This document shows positions 1-8,696 of a stretch of 38,791 nucleotides of DNA, one piece after another. The translations under genes were made by a program, and so were the position numbers. Numbering within the stretch: position 1 is the first letter of the stretch; every line of letters starts with the position of its first letter. Below the pieces are notes generated by a model, which was given only the letters and a program-made list of their open reading frames with translations, ran no database searches and was not told the origin of the DNA. This DNA is from Lachnospiraceae bacterium (GTDB taxonomy: Bacteria; Bacillota; Clostridia; Lachnospirales; Lachnospiraceae), in NCBI GenBank assembly GCA_910575255.1, contig CAJTEM010000040.1:1-38791 (forward strand), given 5' to 3'.

Positions 1-68
1 CCCCCCCCCCTAAAGCCCCCCCGCTCCGAAATCCCCCCAAAAAACACCCCTTCCGGAGGCCCCCACTC
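1..68. other. C-rich leader at the window edge
   Basis: The window opens with ten C residues (1-10), followed by runs of seven C (16-22) and six C (33-38). A ribosome binding site GGAGG lies at 55-59, ahead of the helicase start at 69. What lies upstream is not visible, so the C-run could be the end of an upstream gene or a promoter spacer. Confidence 0.4.
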
Positions 69-1637
69 ATGCACCTGTACCCCTGGCAAAAAGAATGCCT
101 CCGCGCCTGGTCAGCCAACAATTTTCACGGCATCGCCAACGTTGTGACCGGCGCCGGCAAAACTATCATGGCCCTGTATGGCGCAAGACTGCTGAAAAAG
201 CATCTTCAGGCCACCTCTCCCCAGTCGTCTCTGCGTGTCAAAATCGTAGTTCCCACCCTCCCGCTGGCCACCCAGTGGGCGCTTGCCATGCAGACGCACC
301 TCCCTGACTGCCGCATTTCCTCCCTGCGTCCCGGTTTTCTTCATAGCACCCGCAAGGATGATCCCACAAGCAAGTATATGATCTATCTGATTAATTCCGC
401 CCGCTATTGTCTGGCACGGCACATTTTAGCCGACATCCAGGCCGGTCATGATGTTCTGCTGATTGCTGACGAATGCCACCGCTACGCCAGTCCCGAAAAT
501 CAAAAAATCTTTGATTTTCTCACGCCCGGAATCCCCCTGAATGGCCGCTACCATTCTCTCGGCCTCTCCGCCACACCGCAGAATATCGAAGCCGCCTCAT
601 TTCTTGCCTCTGCGCTCGGACATGAAATCTTTCAATATGGCTTTTCCCAGGCTATCCGTGAGAAAAATATCTGCGATTTTTTCATTTACCAGATCGCACT
701 TTCCTTTTCTCCAGAGGAGAGAGAGGAATATAACGATATCAGCGACAAGCTATGCCATATACGCTCCCGGTTGATCCGGCAGCACCCTTTTTTGAAAACT
801 CTAGACCGTTTCCGATTCTTTTCCGCCATCCGGCACATCGCCGGCGAGACAACGCATGCCTCTGTAAACTATGCCAGAGCTTTCCTCCGTCTCTCCTGGA
901 AAAGACAGGCGTTGAACTATCTGGCCTCTGCCAGAATCGACTGTGCTGTCAGCCTGATCGGACAGCTCGATCCCAATGAGCGCATTCTGGTCTTCGGAGA
1001 ACGCATCCAGCAGGCCGAAGCTGCCTACCAGGCGCTTGCCCGGCGCTACGGCAGCCATGTCGGCTGCTATCATTCCCTTTTAAACTCCCAGGCCAGGAAA
1101 AATGTCCTCGCCCGTTTCCGTGACGGCAGCCTGCGCATTCTCATATGCTGCCGTGCCCTTGACGAAGGCATCGACGTTCCTGACGCTGCCACAGGCATTG
1201 TCCTCTCCAGTTCCTCAGTCAGCCGGCAACGAATCCAGCGTCTCGGCCGGATTCTCCGCCGCCAGGACAAAAAAACCTCTGCCTGCCTGTATTACCTTTA
1301 TATTCAGGAATCCACGGATGACAGCGCCTTTCTCACAGATTCGGAGCAAAACTTCACAGTCTGCAACCTGAGTTATCACGCTGCGTCAAATATATTTATC
1401 CATCCCGATTACGAGCGCACCGCCGCCACCCTTCTCTCCCAGGCTGCCTGCGGCAATTCCGCCCCTTCTCTGATCAATGAAATGCGGCGCTGCCTGCAGA
1501 TCGGGCTGGTACGCTCTGACTGGCTGCTGGCTGAGGCAGAATACGAGGAGAAGATCCGTAAAGCGGAGAATCAGAAAGAGAAGAATTATTGGATTTGCAT
1601 GAAAAGGATGGGGCAGGTGCGCGCCTCTCTGTATTAG
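69..1637 (+). CDS. Superfamily II DEAD/DEAH-type helicase
   Basis: This 522-aa protein is a nucleic-acid-dependent ATPase with two RecA-like lobes. Visible motifs are Walker A VTGAGKT (about 26-32), a DECH motif II (Asp134-His137), motif III SAT (167-169) and motif VI QRIQRLGR (387-394) with its arginine fingers. The layout is like the helicase half of type III restriction/RecG/XPB-like proteins, but no nuclease or methylase domain is seen here. The start is fixed by GGAGG nine bases upstream. Any partner gene would lie to the left, outside the window. The gene is GC-rich and C-biased at third positions, unlike the AT-rich genes on the right. Its role (repair, restriction or defence) cannot be settled from sequence alone. 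Confidence 0.85.
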   Translation: MHLYPWQKECLRAWSANNFHGIANVVTGAGKTIMALYGARLLKKHLQATSPQSSLRVKIVVPTLPLATQWALAMQTHLPDCRISSLRPGFLHSTRKDDPTSKYMIYLINSARYCLARHILADIQAGHDVLLIADECHRYASPENQKIFDFLTPGIPLNGRYHSLGLSATPQNIEAASFLASALGHEIFQYGFSQAIREKNICDFFIYQIALSFSPEEREEYNDISDKLCHIRSRLIRQHPFLKTLDRFRFFSAIRHIAGETTHASVNYARAFLRLSWKRQALNYLASARIDCAVSLIGQLDPNERILVFGERIQQAEAAYQALARRYGSHVGCYHSLLNSQARKNVLARFRDGSLRILICCRALDEGIDVPDAATGIVLSSSSVSRQRIQRLGRILRRQDKKTSACLYYLYIQESTDDSAFLTDSEQNFTVCNLSYHAASNIFIHPDYERTAATLLSQAACGNSAPSLINEMRRCLQIGLVRSDWLLAEAEYEEKIRKAENQKEKNYWICMKRMGQVRASLY

Positions 1638-1731
1638 GTTTTTCCAGAGCTGATATCTGCCGGCATGGAAAGAACGAACCCCTCAAATAATGTTAGCTAA
1701 TTTAGGGGAAAGGGCACTCTCAAATTTTCCA

Positions 1732-1760
1732 TTGCATGCTTACTGACAATAACATATAAT
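1732..1760 (+). promoter_or_regulatory. Sigma-A-type promoter for nagZ
   Basis: A TTGCAT -35 box (1732-1737) and a perfect TATAAT -10 box (1755-1760) are separated by 17 bases. They lie about 58 bases upstream of the lipoprotein start at 1818. Start and spacing are what a housekeeping sigma factor would use. Confidence 0.75.
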
Positions 1761-1817
1761 AATAAAAGCAGAGACGAAATTGGCTGTGAATCTATCCGCA
1801 GGAAAGGAGCAGGGAAA

Positions 1818-3200
1818 ATGAAGAAGCTGGCCGGACAGGAGAAAATCAAAAGAGGGAAGGTACAAAGGCTCCGGGCTTTGGTATCTGTCATCGCTTTCCT
1901 GCTTTGTGTCGGCTGCAACCGGCCTCAGAACAACAGAGCTGCCGCGGAGACTGACCCTGCACCCGGAACCGTGTCTGCTGCTGCGGCAGAAACGCAATCC
2001 GGCACATCCGGCAAAGTGTTACACCGTGCTGGATCCGCCCACGACGGCCACCCGTCTTCCTCTCCTGAAGCCACAGCTTCCGCAGAAGCTGCTTCCCAAA
2101 CAGCAGACTCCGGAGCCAGAAAACATGAGCCGGAACCATATGCTTCCGCAAAATACGAGCTCGAAGAGCGCCTTCAGTCCATGACTCTTGAGGAAAAGGC
2201 TGCCCAGCTTTTTATCATCCTGCCGGAATCTCTGGTCGAAAGCACCGGCCCGGTCACTGCTGCCGGAGAGCTGACCCGGAATGCCTTTCAGAACATTCCG
2301 GTCGGCGGCTTCATTTATCTGGGCAGCAATCTTGAGTCCGCCGAACAGGTAAAGGCCATGCTTTCCCATGTCCAGGACATCAGCATGGAGCGTCTGAACC
2401 TGCCTGCATTTCTCTCGGTCGATGAGGAGGGAGGACGTGTCGCCCGCATCGGAGGAAGCGGCCGTTTTGATGTTCCGGTCATTGGCAGCATGTCAGAAAT
2501 CGGGGAGTCCGGGGATAAGGACAGAGCCTACCGCACAGGTGCCGAGATCGGCGCCTACCTTTCTGCGCTGGGCTTTAATCTGGATTTTGCTCCCATAGCC
2601 GACGTCCTGAGCAATCCGGACAATACGGTCGTAAAGGGCCGTTCCTTTGGCTCTGATCCCGAAAATGTCTCTGCGCTGGCTCTGTCCGTGGCAAACGGAC
2701 TCCATGACCAGGGCGTTCTGAGTGTGTATAAGCATTTTCCCGGCCACGGCGCCACTGCCGGCGATACTCACGACGGATATGCCTTCACGGAGAAAACGAT
2801 CGAAGAATTACAGTCCTGCGAGCTGATCCCCTTTCGGGACGGCATCCGGGCCGGGATTCCTTTTATCATGGTCGGTCATTTCTCACTGCCCCAGGTAACC
2901 GGCGACAGCCTCCCTGCCTCCCTCTCCCCGGCTGTCATCACCGGACTTCTGCGCGAGGAGATGGGCTTTGACGGCATCGTTATCACAGACGCCCTGAATA
3001 TGGGAGCGATCGCACAACAATACTCCTCTGCAGAGGCCGCCATCCTGGCTTTAAAAGCAGGAAACGATATTCTCCTGATGCCCGCCGACTTCAAGTCAGC
3101 TTATCAGGGAGTCCTCGATGCCGTGGCCCGGGGCGAACTGACCACAGAACGGATCGACGAATCCGTGAGGCGGATCCTTCGGATAAAGCTGGCTGGATAG
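1818..3200 (+). CDS. nagZ: Lipoprotein beta-N-acetylhexosaminidase, GH3 (NagZ type)
   Basis: This 460-aa protein should remove terminal N-acetylglucosamine from peptidoglycan fragments or other glycans outside the cell. A basic N-terminus and hydrophobic segment (about 18-32) end in VGC with Cys33 as a likely lipidated residue; the -3 position is Cys, so the lipobox is not perfect. An Ala/Ser/Thr/Glu-rich linker (34-115) leads to the GH3 barrel (about 120-458). Hallmarks are VDEEGGRV, KHFPGHG (from Lys305), the Asp316-Thr-His318 pair typical of NagZ acid/base chemistry, and ITDALNMGA with predicted nucleophile Asp391. The start follows GGAAAGGAG and is served by the promoter at 1732-1760. It stands alone rather than in a muropeptide recycling operon. 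Confidence 0.9.
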   Translation: MKKLAGQEKIKRGKVQRLRALVSVIAFLLCVGCNRPQNNRAAAETDPAPGTVSAAAAETQSGTSGKVLHRAGSAHDGHPSSSPEATASAEAASQTADSGARKHEPEPYASAKYELEERLQSMTLEEKAAQLFIILPESLVESTGPVTAAGELTRNAFQNIPVGGFIYLGSNLESAEQVKAMLSHVQDISMERLNLPAFLSVDEEGGRVARIGGSGRFDVPVIGSMSEIGESGDKDRAYRTGAEIGAYLSALGFNLDFAPIADVLSNPDNTVVKGRSFGSDPENVSALALSVANGLHDQGVLSVYKHFPGHGATAGDTHDGYAFTEKTIEELQSCELIPFRDGIRAGIPFIMVGHFSLPQVTGDSLPASLSPAVITGLLREEMGFDGIVITDALNMGAIAQQYSSAEAAILALKAGNDILLMPADFKSAYQGVLDAVARGELTTERIDESVRRILRIKLAG

Positions 3201-3282
3201 TCCGCAGACTTTTCCGATTTTTAAAGACACTGAAATACAATTGCCAAAGGCATAAAACGATCCGATACATAAGGAGGTCACT

Positions 3283-3639
3283 ATGGCTGATATAAAAAAA
3301 GATCCCGCACAGGACTGGGATCTTTTAGACGAATATTATCAGGAGAATCCTCAAAGCGACGAGCTCAGACTGGAAGACTTTATGGACTCTTCTTCTAAAG
3401 AATCTGCTGAGACCACCGGCACTTTTTTAAGTGACAGGCATACCGCGAATACAGAGGAACTTTCCCGCCTTGCCCAGTTGGTGTCCCGGGCAACAGCATT
3501 ATCCTGCCAGGGCAAGACAATTGCCGCCATCGCAGAGGAGCTGGACATAACGGAACAATATACACAGGATATTCTGGTATGCGTACAGGCCTTCCCTGAA
3601 GACAATCCGATGGCAGTGGCACATATGTTGATGGGGTGA
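3283..3639 (+). CDS. Small hypothetical protein with helix-turn-helix-like C-terminus
   Basis: This is a 118-aa acidic, soluble protein. The N-terminal third is rich in Asp and Glu and looks disordered. The C-terminal half (about 58-105) contains GKTIAAIAEELDITEQYTQDIL, shortened here to its pattern of helix, IAEELDI turn and recognition-like helix, as in resolvase or sigma-region-4 folds. It begins after a strong AAGGAGG (about 3270-3276) and sits 82 bases behind nagZ, so it may be read from the same promoter. I recognise no specific family and assign no function. The intergenic palindrome begins 13 bases past its stop. Confidence 0.6.
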   Translation: MADIKKDPAQDWDLLDEYYQENPQSDELRLEDFMDSSSKESAETTGTFLSDRHTANTEELSRLAQLVSRATALSCQGKTIAAIAEELDITEQYTQDILVCVQAFPEDNPMAVAHMLMG

Positions 3640-3651
3640 GAGAACGGCACC

Positions 3652-3812
3652 AGTACAGCATTGCATTAATCTCAAAGTAATCAGTGCTTGATGTTTGCGT
3701 CAGTGCAAGGCGGAAGAAGGAGGCGATGCAGTGGCATCGTTGACTGATGACAACGCAGCAATGGCGTAAACAGCGAGTGCTGATTACTCGAGAATTAATG
3801 CAATGCTGTACT
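3652..3812. repeat. Long imperfect inverted repeat, MITE/REP-like
   Basis: The left arm (3652-3688) and the reverse complement of the right arm (3776-3812) share about 30 of 37 positions, including a perfect 19-base outer stretch AGTACAGCATTGCATTAAT. The pairing continues inward: the 14 bases starting GTTTGCG pair imperfectly with the 14 ending CGTAAAC. A central perfect hairpin CGATGC-AGTG-GCATCG lies at 3724-3739. No transposase is encoded. The whole element could fold into one long stem in RNA or DNA. It lies between the small HTH gene and the membrane protein that begins the defence island. I see no convincing target-site duplication. Confidence 0.75.
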
Positions 3813-3818
3813 AGGCTC

Positions 3819-3849
3819 GTAACCGTTCAGATAACTCATGAACTGTTAC
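3819..3849. repeat. Second hairpin beside the palindrome
   Basis: GTAACCGTTC (3819-3828) pairs with GAACTGTTAC (3840-3849) with one mismatch around an 11-base loop. It begins seven bases after the long inverted repeat and probably belongs to the same element. There is no T-run after it, so it is not a standard terminator. Confidence 0.5.
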
Positions 3850-3900
3850 CCTGGCTCATTACTCGTGGAATTTATCTAAAATACGTCAGGAGGAATCCCT

Positions 3901-4617
3901 ATGCAGGCTGGCTTCTTACATCAAATTTGCAATTCCGACAGGCTTGTCAATATTATAGTATTGCTTGTTATTGCATTGTTTGTTACTTTGTTTTTCTTCT
4001 ATAAATTGTTGAAGTCTTTAATTGAAAGCCATTGGTTTTACACGCGTCGGCATGGCCTGATCCAAAGCGCAATCTGGATTTTCTTTGCCTGCTCCCTTGT
4101 GGGATTGATTCTGTCTGTAAAATTCGGTTTATTCCGAATGACAGATATGTTTTTGATTCTTATCGTTCTCTTTGCCTTTGCTGTCGGAGCGACGGTCTCT
4201 CAGGCTTACAATGAAGTCCCTGACATCGCCGCTCCAGAACCTCTCTACATACAAGCTATTAAGAAAAAGAATATATGGCTGCATTCCTACTTCAGCTGGG
4301 AATGTATCAATGTTGCCATGACCGTTATCCCTTTATATTGCACCTGCGCTGCCATTTATATCAGCGGAACGCCTGGTGAAAACAGCGAATGGGATCGTAC
4401 CCGGGTTCTTATTTATTCCATTCTGTCTTTGGTCCTCTCCTTAAGCATCTATGTAATCCGGCCGGCGAACCGGGCCACCGGATATCGGCATGCATATAAG
4501 ACAATCGATGAAGCATTGATACAATACAAAACCGAAACGGAGCGCTCCTTGTTAAGCCAGGCTCTCACGGAAGGAGAAGGATATGTTTCGGATCAGGCCA
4601 TTCTGGATCCGAAGTAA
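3901..4617 (+). CDS. Multi-span membrane protein upstream of the Detocs genes
   Basis: This 238-aa protein has about five hydrophobic segments (roughly 17-40, 55-76, 80-101, 132-155 and 166-187). A soluble basic-acidic tail follows, with the pattern GYRHAYKTIDEALIQY. AGGAGG at 3888-3893 fixes the start. The stop is 55 bases before dtcA, so it may be cotranscribed with it. The tail after the last membrane span is reminiscent of small membrane proteins in nucleotide-signalling conflict systems (SLATT-like), but I cannot confirm that family, and a plain hypothetical membrane protein is equally possible. It is not part of the described core Detocs set, so it may be an accessory or an unrelated passenger. 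Confidence 0.65.
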   Translation: MQAGFLHQICNSDRLVNIIVLLVIALFVTLFFFYKLLKSLIESHWFYTRRHGLIQSAIWIFFACSLVGLILSVKFGLFRMTDMFLILIVLFAFAVGATVSQAYNEVPDIAAPEPLYIQAIKKKNIWLHSYFSWECINVAMTVIPLYCTCAAIYISGTPGENSEWDRTRVLIYSILSLVLSLSIYVIRPANRATGYRHAYKTIDEALIQYKTETERSLLSQALTEGEGYVSDQAILDPK

Positions 4618-4672
4618 CCCAAAGATTGTATCCTTTTCCTATCTGCCGGTCTCCCCGCAGAAAGGATAAATC

Positions 4673-7600
4673 ATGAAAAAACATAAGTCAGACGAACAGA
4701 TTTATATTGATATTTTAATGAACCACGGAAAATTATCCGGCAATATCAGGAAATTAAAATATCAATGCAGCATCCGGAGCATGGACAACCTCATCCATAA
4801 GCTATGGAAAAATTCCCGTAATTTTCGCAAAAGGGCAGGAGACAGCCTGCTTCCCCAGGAATATTACCGACTGAGGATGAACCGGCTGGTCAGCTATCAG
4901 GAGACCTCTTTGGAGCAGGAGCTGAACTGGGGAAAGAACCTGCTTTGCCTGCACGCGGATCGTCTCGCTTCCTTTTTTAAGCGAAAAAGCCGGTTTGAAA
5001 ATCTGGTCATGCAGGGATATTATCCAGAGGCCCGGGAAGAGCTGAATGCCATTCAGACAGAATGCTGCTTCTCCTTATGGGGTCTGGAACAGGAATTTCT
5101 TCTGCAGGAATTGGAAGGCGGGCTGGAGGCAACCAAAAAATTCCAGAACGGGCTGTCCTTTGGTTGTTCCAACAATTGGATGAATTGCTTTGCCAGCTTT
5201 TTCAGTCTGAAGGTAGAGCGAAACCTCAATAACAGTCAATACAACCAGCGAATCCAAAAAGCAATCAAACGAGTTTCGCCAGAGATCCGCCTTTATTTTC
5301 AGATGCATCTGCAAGTAGAAACCACAATTCGAAAAACCATCCGCTGGCAAAAGGTTCTCTATTATGCAAGCAACTCTTCCCTGATTGATTATTTCCTGGA
5401 TTACTGCAAAGTATGCAGTTACCTTTTATGCCTGAACCCTCAGCCGAACTCTCTCACCCGCTTTATCTGCCAGATGCTGGCAGAGCTGAATCAAATGCTT
5501 CCCTTGCCGGTTCTCGAAAAAATGATTTATCAGGGCGAGGACATCACCTTAAGTGACAGGGAAAAAACACTGCACCAGATCGGAATTCACTATACCGAAG
5601 GAAAATATAATCAGGTAATCCAGCAGTGCGAAGCGCTCCTTTCGGAGGACGGAAGCATTTTTGAGGCATGTGAATATCTGATAAAATCAGAAATTATTAC
5701 CGGCAGATCTTCGGAATCCTCCCCCGGGGATACTTCCCTGAAATCGTGGCTGAAGCAGGTACTCACAGACGTTTATCAGAAAAATCCCGGCTCGGAGCAG
5801 GCATTCGATGAGCTGCAGATTTTACTCCGCTTTTTAAACGGATTCTCTCTTGCTCCGGAACTGTGCCATTTTTATCTGGGTAAAGCCGCCTGCCGATATT
5901 CTGATTTCTGGAAACGCTGCCTGGGACTTCATGCCAGACATCACAACATCCGCCATTGCCGCTGCTATCCCGATAAGCTTGCCGCTGCTTACGTAAAAGC
6001 ATTTGAAAAAGCATCGGGGAAATCCGCACTTACCGAACTGTACCGGATAGAGCAGTCTGAAGAAACCTCCGGATATCAGGATCGGATCGAACCTCTGCGG
6101 CTGCAATGGTATCAGGCCCGGCAAATGGCCCGCGACGAGCAATATACGCTTGCATTGAATCAGGCATTGCAGCTGAAAGAATCGGACAGCCTTTATGTCT
6201 CCGAATACTTAAAAGAGGAGCTTTTCCTGTTTCTGGTTCATATCAGGGCCAGGCTGGGCTTCTTTGAGGATGCCCTCACGGATTTCATCCCCATGTACCT
6301 GGAGAATTCCCTGATGACCCTGCGGATTGATAAAAAACAGTTCTACGATGATGTGCGGGAACATCTGACCAACGAACTCAAAGGCAGTATTACCTTGCCA
6401 ATCCTCAGCTATATTGCCAATCAGCATGTGATTGATGATGTGTATAGCGACTTTGCCAATTTTATGGATCGCTCCGGCTGTTCCAGACCCAGCGATATGG
6501 TAAAAGAAGCCTTTCGTTGGAACCGCAAACAATTAATCTATTTTCTTAGGTATCTCTGCACCACAGATATGATGGATTCTATGTTCTGGCTTTTTGAGCG
6601 GGAAGACGATGTTTTGTCAGAAAGGCTGCGGATCTGTCAGGAATTAAAAAAGCTGGATCCTGCTAATGAAAAGTTTTATAATGAAGAGATCAGTTCCATG
6701 ACTCAACGCCAGCTCCTGTCACAGAACCTGCAGTATCTCGATGATCAGAAGATCGACTTTGATATGGAACGTCTTCACAATTACTATCTGGAGAAATTTT
6801 CTCAAAGCTTTGGCCGCTACCGTGAGGTGGGAAAAATATGGGGTGAAATTCAAAAGATCGATTTCCATCTCAGACAGAAGAATTACATCCTCACACTGAG
6901 GATTGATGACGATGAATCCGGAAATTATTCTGCTGACAAGAGAAACCAAAAATATGATATGTTTACCGAATTGCTTTTTGAACTGCGAGATGAGGTTGCC
7001 TTCGGACGAATGGGACTTGACCAGTCATTGGGAACCAGAATCCGCCATGGCCGCCTGCAGAATCACATTCGCCGTATATTCGAAGAGCGGAATATGGTTT
7101 TTATCCGTAAGAGCGATGATTCCTCCGAATACATTCCCATAAAGAACCAGGGATTTGAACAAACCTTCTCCACACAAGACTTCAATGAGAAGCAGCTTCA
7201 CCATTTGAAACAAATCATCTCCGATTTTACGGTACAGATTGATCAGCTCATTTCCGATGTAAGAACAAAGATTATACGAATTCGGACAGAGGAACTCTAT
7301 CCGGAAGGTCTCATTGATATGTATTATAGCAATGAAGATGTTTCCCGGCTTTTCCTGCAAGGCGCCAATTCAGAAACAGCGGAAACCTTGATGGAGCTTT
7401 TTGAAAAGGATTTGATGGAACGGATCCGAATCGGTCTGAACTCACTTGGAGATTACTTTCAAACCACGATTCGCACCATCTGTCTGAACGAGCTGGAGCA
7501 TCTGGACAATCGCCTGCGGGAATTCTATGAAGAAGAAAATGCAGAGGAGCTTTATACCCTGATTCACAATCCCCTGATCCAATGCAGGACCGAGCTTCAG

Positions 7601-8266
7601 AAAGAACTGACTCTCATTGCCCAGTGGTTCCGTCTTCCTACAGTACAGGAGCATCCGGATTACAATATGAGCACTCTTCTGGAGACCTGTAAAGCCACAA
7701 TGTGTAATATCAATCCCGGTTTCAGCAAGGTTAAGCTGGATATCCAGAATGAGGCAGAGGGATTGTGGAAGGGAAAAACCTTTTCCTACTTTAATGAGAT
7801 CCTGATCATTCTTTTTAATAACGCCATTATTCATGCCGGTTATAAACACTGTCCGGAACAGTTAACGATCCAATTGCAGATTTATCAGGACAATCAGTTT
7901 CTCAGTCTCCGGATGACAACAAACCTTGCAGAGGATCTTATCATTGCGGACATCGAACAGCGGGTAAAGGATGTGAAAATCATGATGGCGGCACAAAAAG
8001 ACCGGTTCTACGGAAAAGATTTCCGAAGCGGATACATCAAAATACAAAATATGCTCAGAACCTACATCTCTCCTGGCGATCACTGGTGGCTGTCCTTCGG
8101 ACTTCAAAAGAACCAGGAACACTTTGACACCCCACGCTTTGATACCCCGCACTTTAACAAACCACACTTTGACACCCCACACTTTGATACCCAGATCTAC
8201 ATACCAATAAAAGCAATCGAAGGAGCTTCCTGGAATGATGAAAAAACTGCTGTTAATCGAGGATGA
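4673..8266 (+). CDS. dtcA: Detocs sensor histidine kinase with helical repeats (DtcA)
   Basis: This 1197-aa soluble protein is built mainly of alpha-helical, TPR-like repeats for about 900 residues, with a histidine-kinase end. The ATP-binding N-box is EILIILFNNAIIHAG (Glu1042, Asn1049, Asn1050) and a G2-like box GKDFRSGY starts at Gly1114. His943, in LNELEHLDNR, lies about 106 residues before the N-box asparagines, the usual spacing for the phospho-accepting histidine, so it is my candidate. In Detocs the kinase senses phage infection and phosphorylates DtcC, while DtcB drains phosphate. The kinase G boxes are weak. A five-copy 15-base repeat (8120-8194) encodes the odd tail, and the gene overlaps dtcB by 32 bases. 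Confidence 0.85.
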   Translation: MKKHKSDEQIYIDILMNHGKLSGNIRKLKYQCSIRSMDNLIHKLWKNSRNFRKRAGDSLLPQEYYRLRMNRLVSYQETSLEQELNWGKNLLCLHADRLASFFKRKSRFENLVMQGYYPEAREELNAIQTECCFSLWGLEQEFLLQELEGGLEATKKFQNGLSFGCSNNWMNCFASFFSLKVERNLNNSQYNQRIQKAIKRVSPEIRLYFQMHLQVETTIRKTIRWQKVLYYASNSSLIDYFLDYCKVCSYLLCLNPQPNSLTRFICQMLAELNQMLPLPVLEKMIYQGEDITLSDREKTLHQIGIHYTEGKYNQVIQQCEALLSEDGSIFEACEYLIKSEIITGRSSESSPGDTSLKSWLKQVLTDVYQKNPGSEQAFDELQILLRFLNGFSLAPELCHFYLGKAACRYSDFWKRCLGLHARHHNIRHCRCYPDKLAAAYVKAFEKASGKSALTELYRIEQSEETSGYQDRIEPLRLQWYQARQMARDEQYTLALNQALQLKESDSLYVSEYLKEELFLFLVHIRARLGFFEDALTDFIPMYLENSLMTLRIDKKQFYDDVREHLTNELKGSITLPILSYIANQHVIDDVYSDFANFMDRSGCSRPSDMVKEAFRWNRKQLIYFLRYLCTTDMMDSMFWLFEREDDVLSERLRICQELKKLDPANEKFYNEEISSMTQRQLLSQNLQYLDDQKIDFDMERLHNYYLEKFSQSFGRYREVGKIWGEIQKIDFHLRQKNYILTLRIDDDESGNYSADKRNQKYDMFTELLFELRDEVAFGRMGLDQSLGTRIRHGRLQNHIRRIFEERNMVFIRKSDDSSEYIPIKNQGFEQTFSTQDFNEKQLHHLKQIISDFTVQIDQLISDVRTKIIRIRTEELYPEGLIDMYYSNEDVSRLFLQGANSETAETLMELFEKDLMERIRIGLNSLGDYFQTTIRTICLNELEHLDNRLREFYEEENAEELYTLIHNPLIQCRTELQKELTLIAQWFRLPTVQEHPDYNMSTLLETCKATMCNINPGFSKVKLDIQNEAEGLWKGKTFSYFNEILIILFNNAIIHAGYKHCPEQLTIQLQIYQDNQFLSLRMTTNLAEDLIIADIEQRVKDVKIMMAAQKDRFYGKDFRSGYIKIQNMLRTYISPGDHWWLSFGLQKNQEHFDTPRFDTPHFNKPHFDTPHFDTQIYIPIKAIEGASWNDEKTAVNRG
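8120..8194 (+). repeat. Five tandem 15-base units in the dtcA tail
   Basis: Units start at 8120, 8135, 8150, 8165 and 8180, each close to CACTTTGACACCCCA. They encode residues 1150-1174 of DtcA as repeats of (H/R)F(D/N)(T/K)(P/Q). The unit is a multiple of three, so gain or loss would change the tail length without breaking the frame. Confidence 0.9.
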
Positions 8267-8696
8267 TGATTACAAGGCTTTCCAAATCCGGGATTTTCTT
8301 GAAGAAGAAGGCTATCATGTAGATATACGCTCCTCTTTTCAAAGCGGCATGAAAACCCTTGTCTCGGACTCTTACCACTTACTTCTTCTGGACATGAGTA
8401 TCCCGACCTTCGAAACGGTCAAAAGCAGCCAGAACAACCGCTACCGCCCCTTTGGCGGAGTAGACATCCTAAAGGAACTGCAGCGCCGTGAGCTGAGGAT
8501 TCCCGTCATTGTTGTCACTCAGTACAGTGTATTCGGAGAAGATCGGGAAAATATTACAAGAGAAGATCTCGATGAATCCCTGACAGAGCAATTCGAAAGC
8601 ATCTATCAGGGCATGGTATATTTTGATGCATCTTCTCTGGACTGGACCTTCCGGCTCAGAGAACTACTAAAGGAGGCAGAAACCTATGAATCTTAA
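8235..8696 (+). CDS. dtcB: Stand-alone receiver domain protein (DtcB)
   Basis: This 153-aa protein is a single CheY-like receiver. The acidic pocket is Glu9-Asp10-Asp11, the predicted phosphorylation site is Asp53 in LLLLDMSIP, and Thr95 (VVTQY) is the switch residue. The usual lysine after strand 5 appears to be Tyr129 (the DtcC partner has Lys118 at the equivalent place). In described Detocs systems DtcB has no output domain and acts as a phosphate sink that keeps the effector silent. AAGGAG about 11 bases upstream supports a start at 8235 or at the adjacent ATG 8238. It overlaps dtcA by 32 bases and dtcC by 11, so translation is probably coupled. Confidence 0.88.
   Translation: MMKKLLLIEDDDYKAFQIRDFLEEEGYHVDIRSSFQSGMKTLVSDSYHLLLLDMSIPTFETVKSSQNNRYRPFGGVDILKELQRRELRIPVIVVTQYSVFGEDRENITREDLDESLTEQFESIYQGMVYFDASSLDWTFRLRELLKEAETYES

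Noticed and set aside
3747-4004. 85-aa reading frame across the palindrome and the start of the membrane gene
   Set aside because: Its first half is the arm of the inverted repeat and the rest is an out-of-frame reading of the 3901 gene, which has its own strong ribosome binding site.
8120-8194. Tandem repeat as a CRISPR array
   Set aside because: Units are contiguous 15-mers with no spacers and are in frame inside dtcA.
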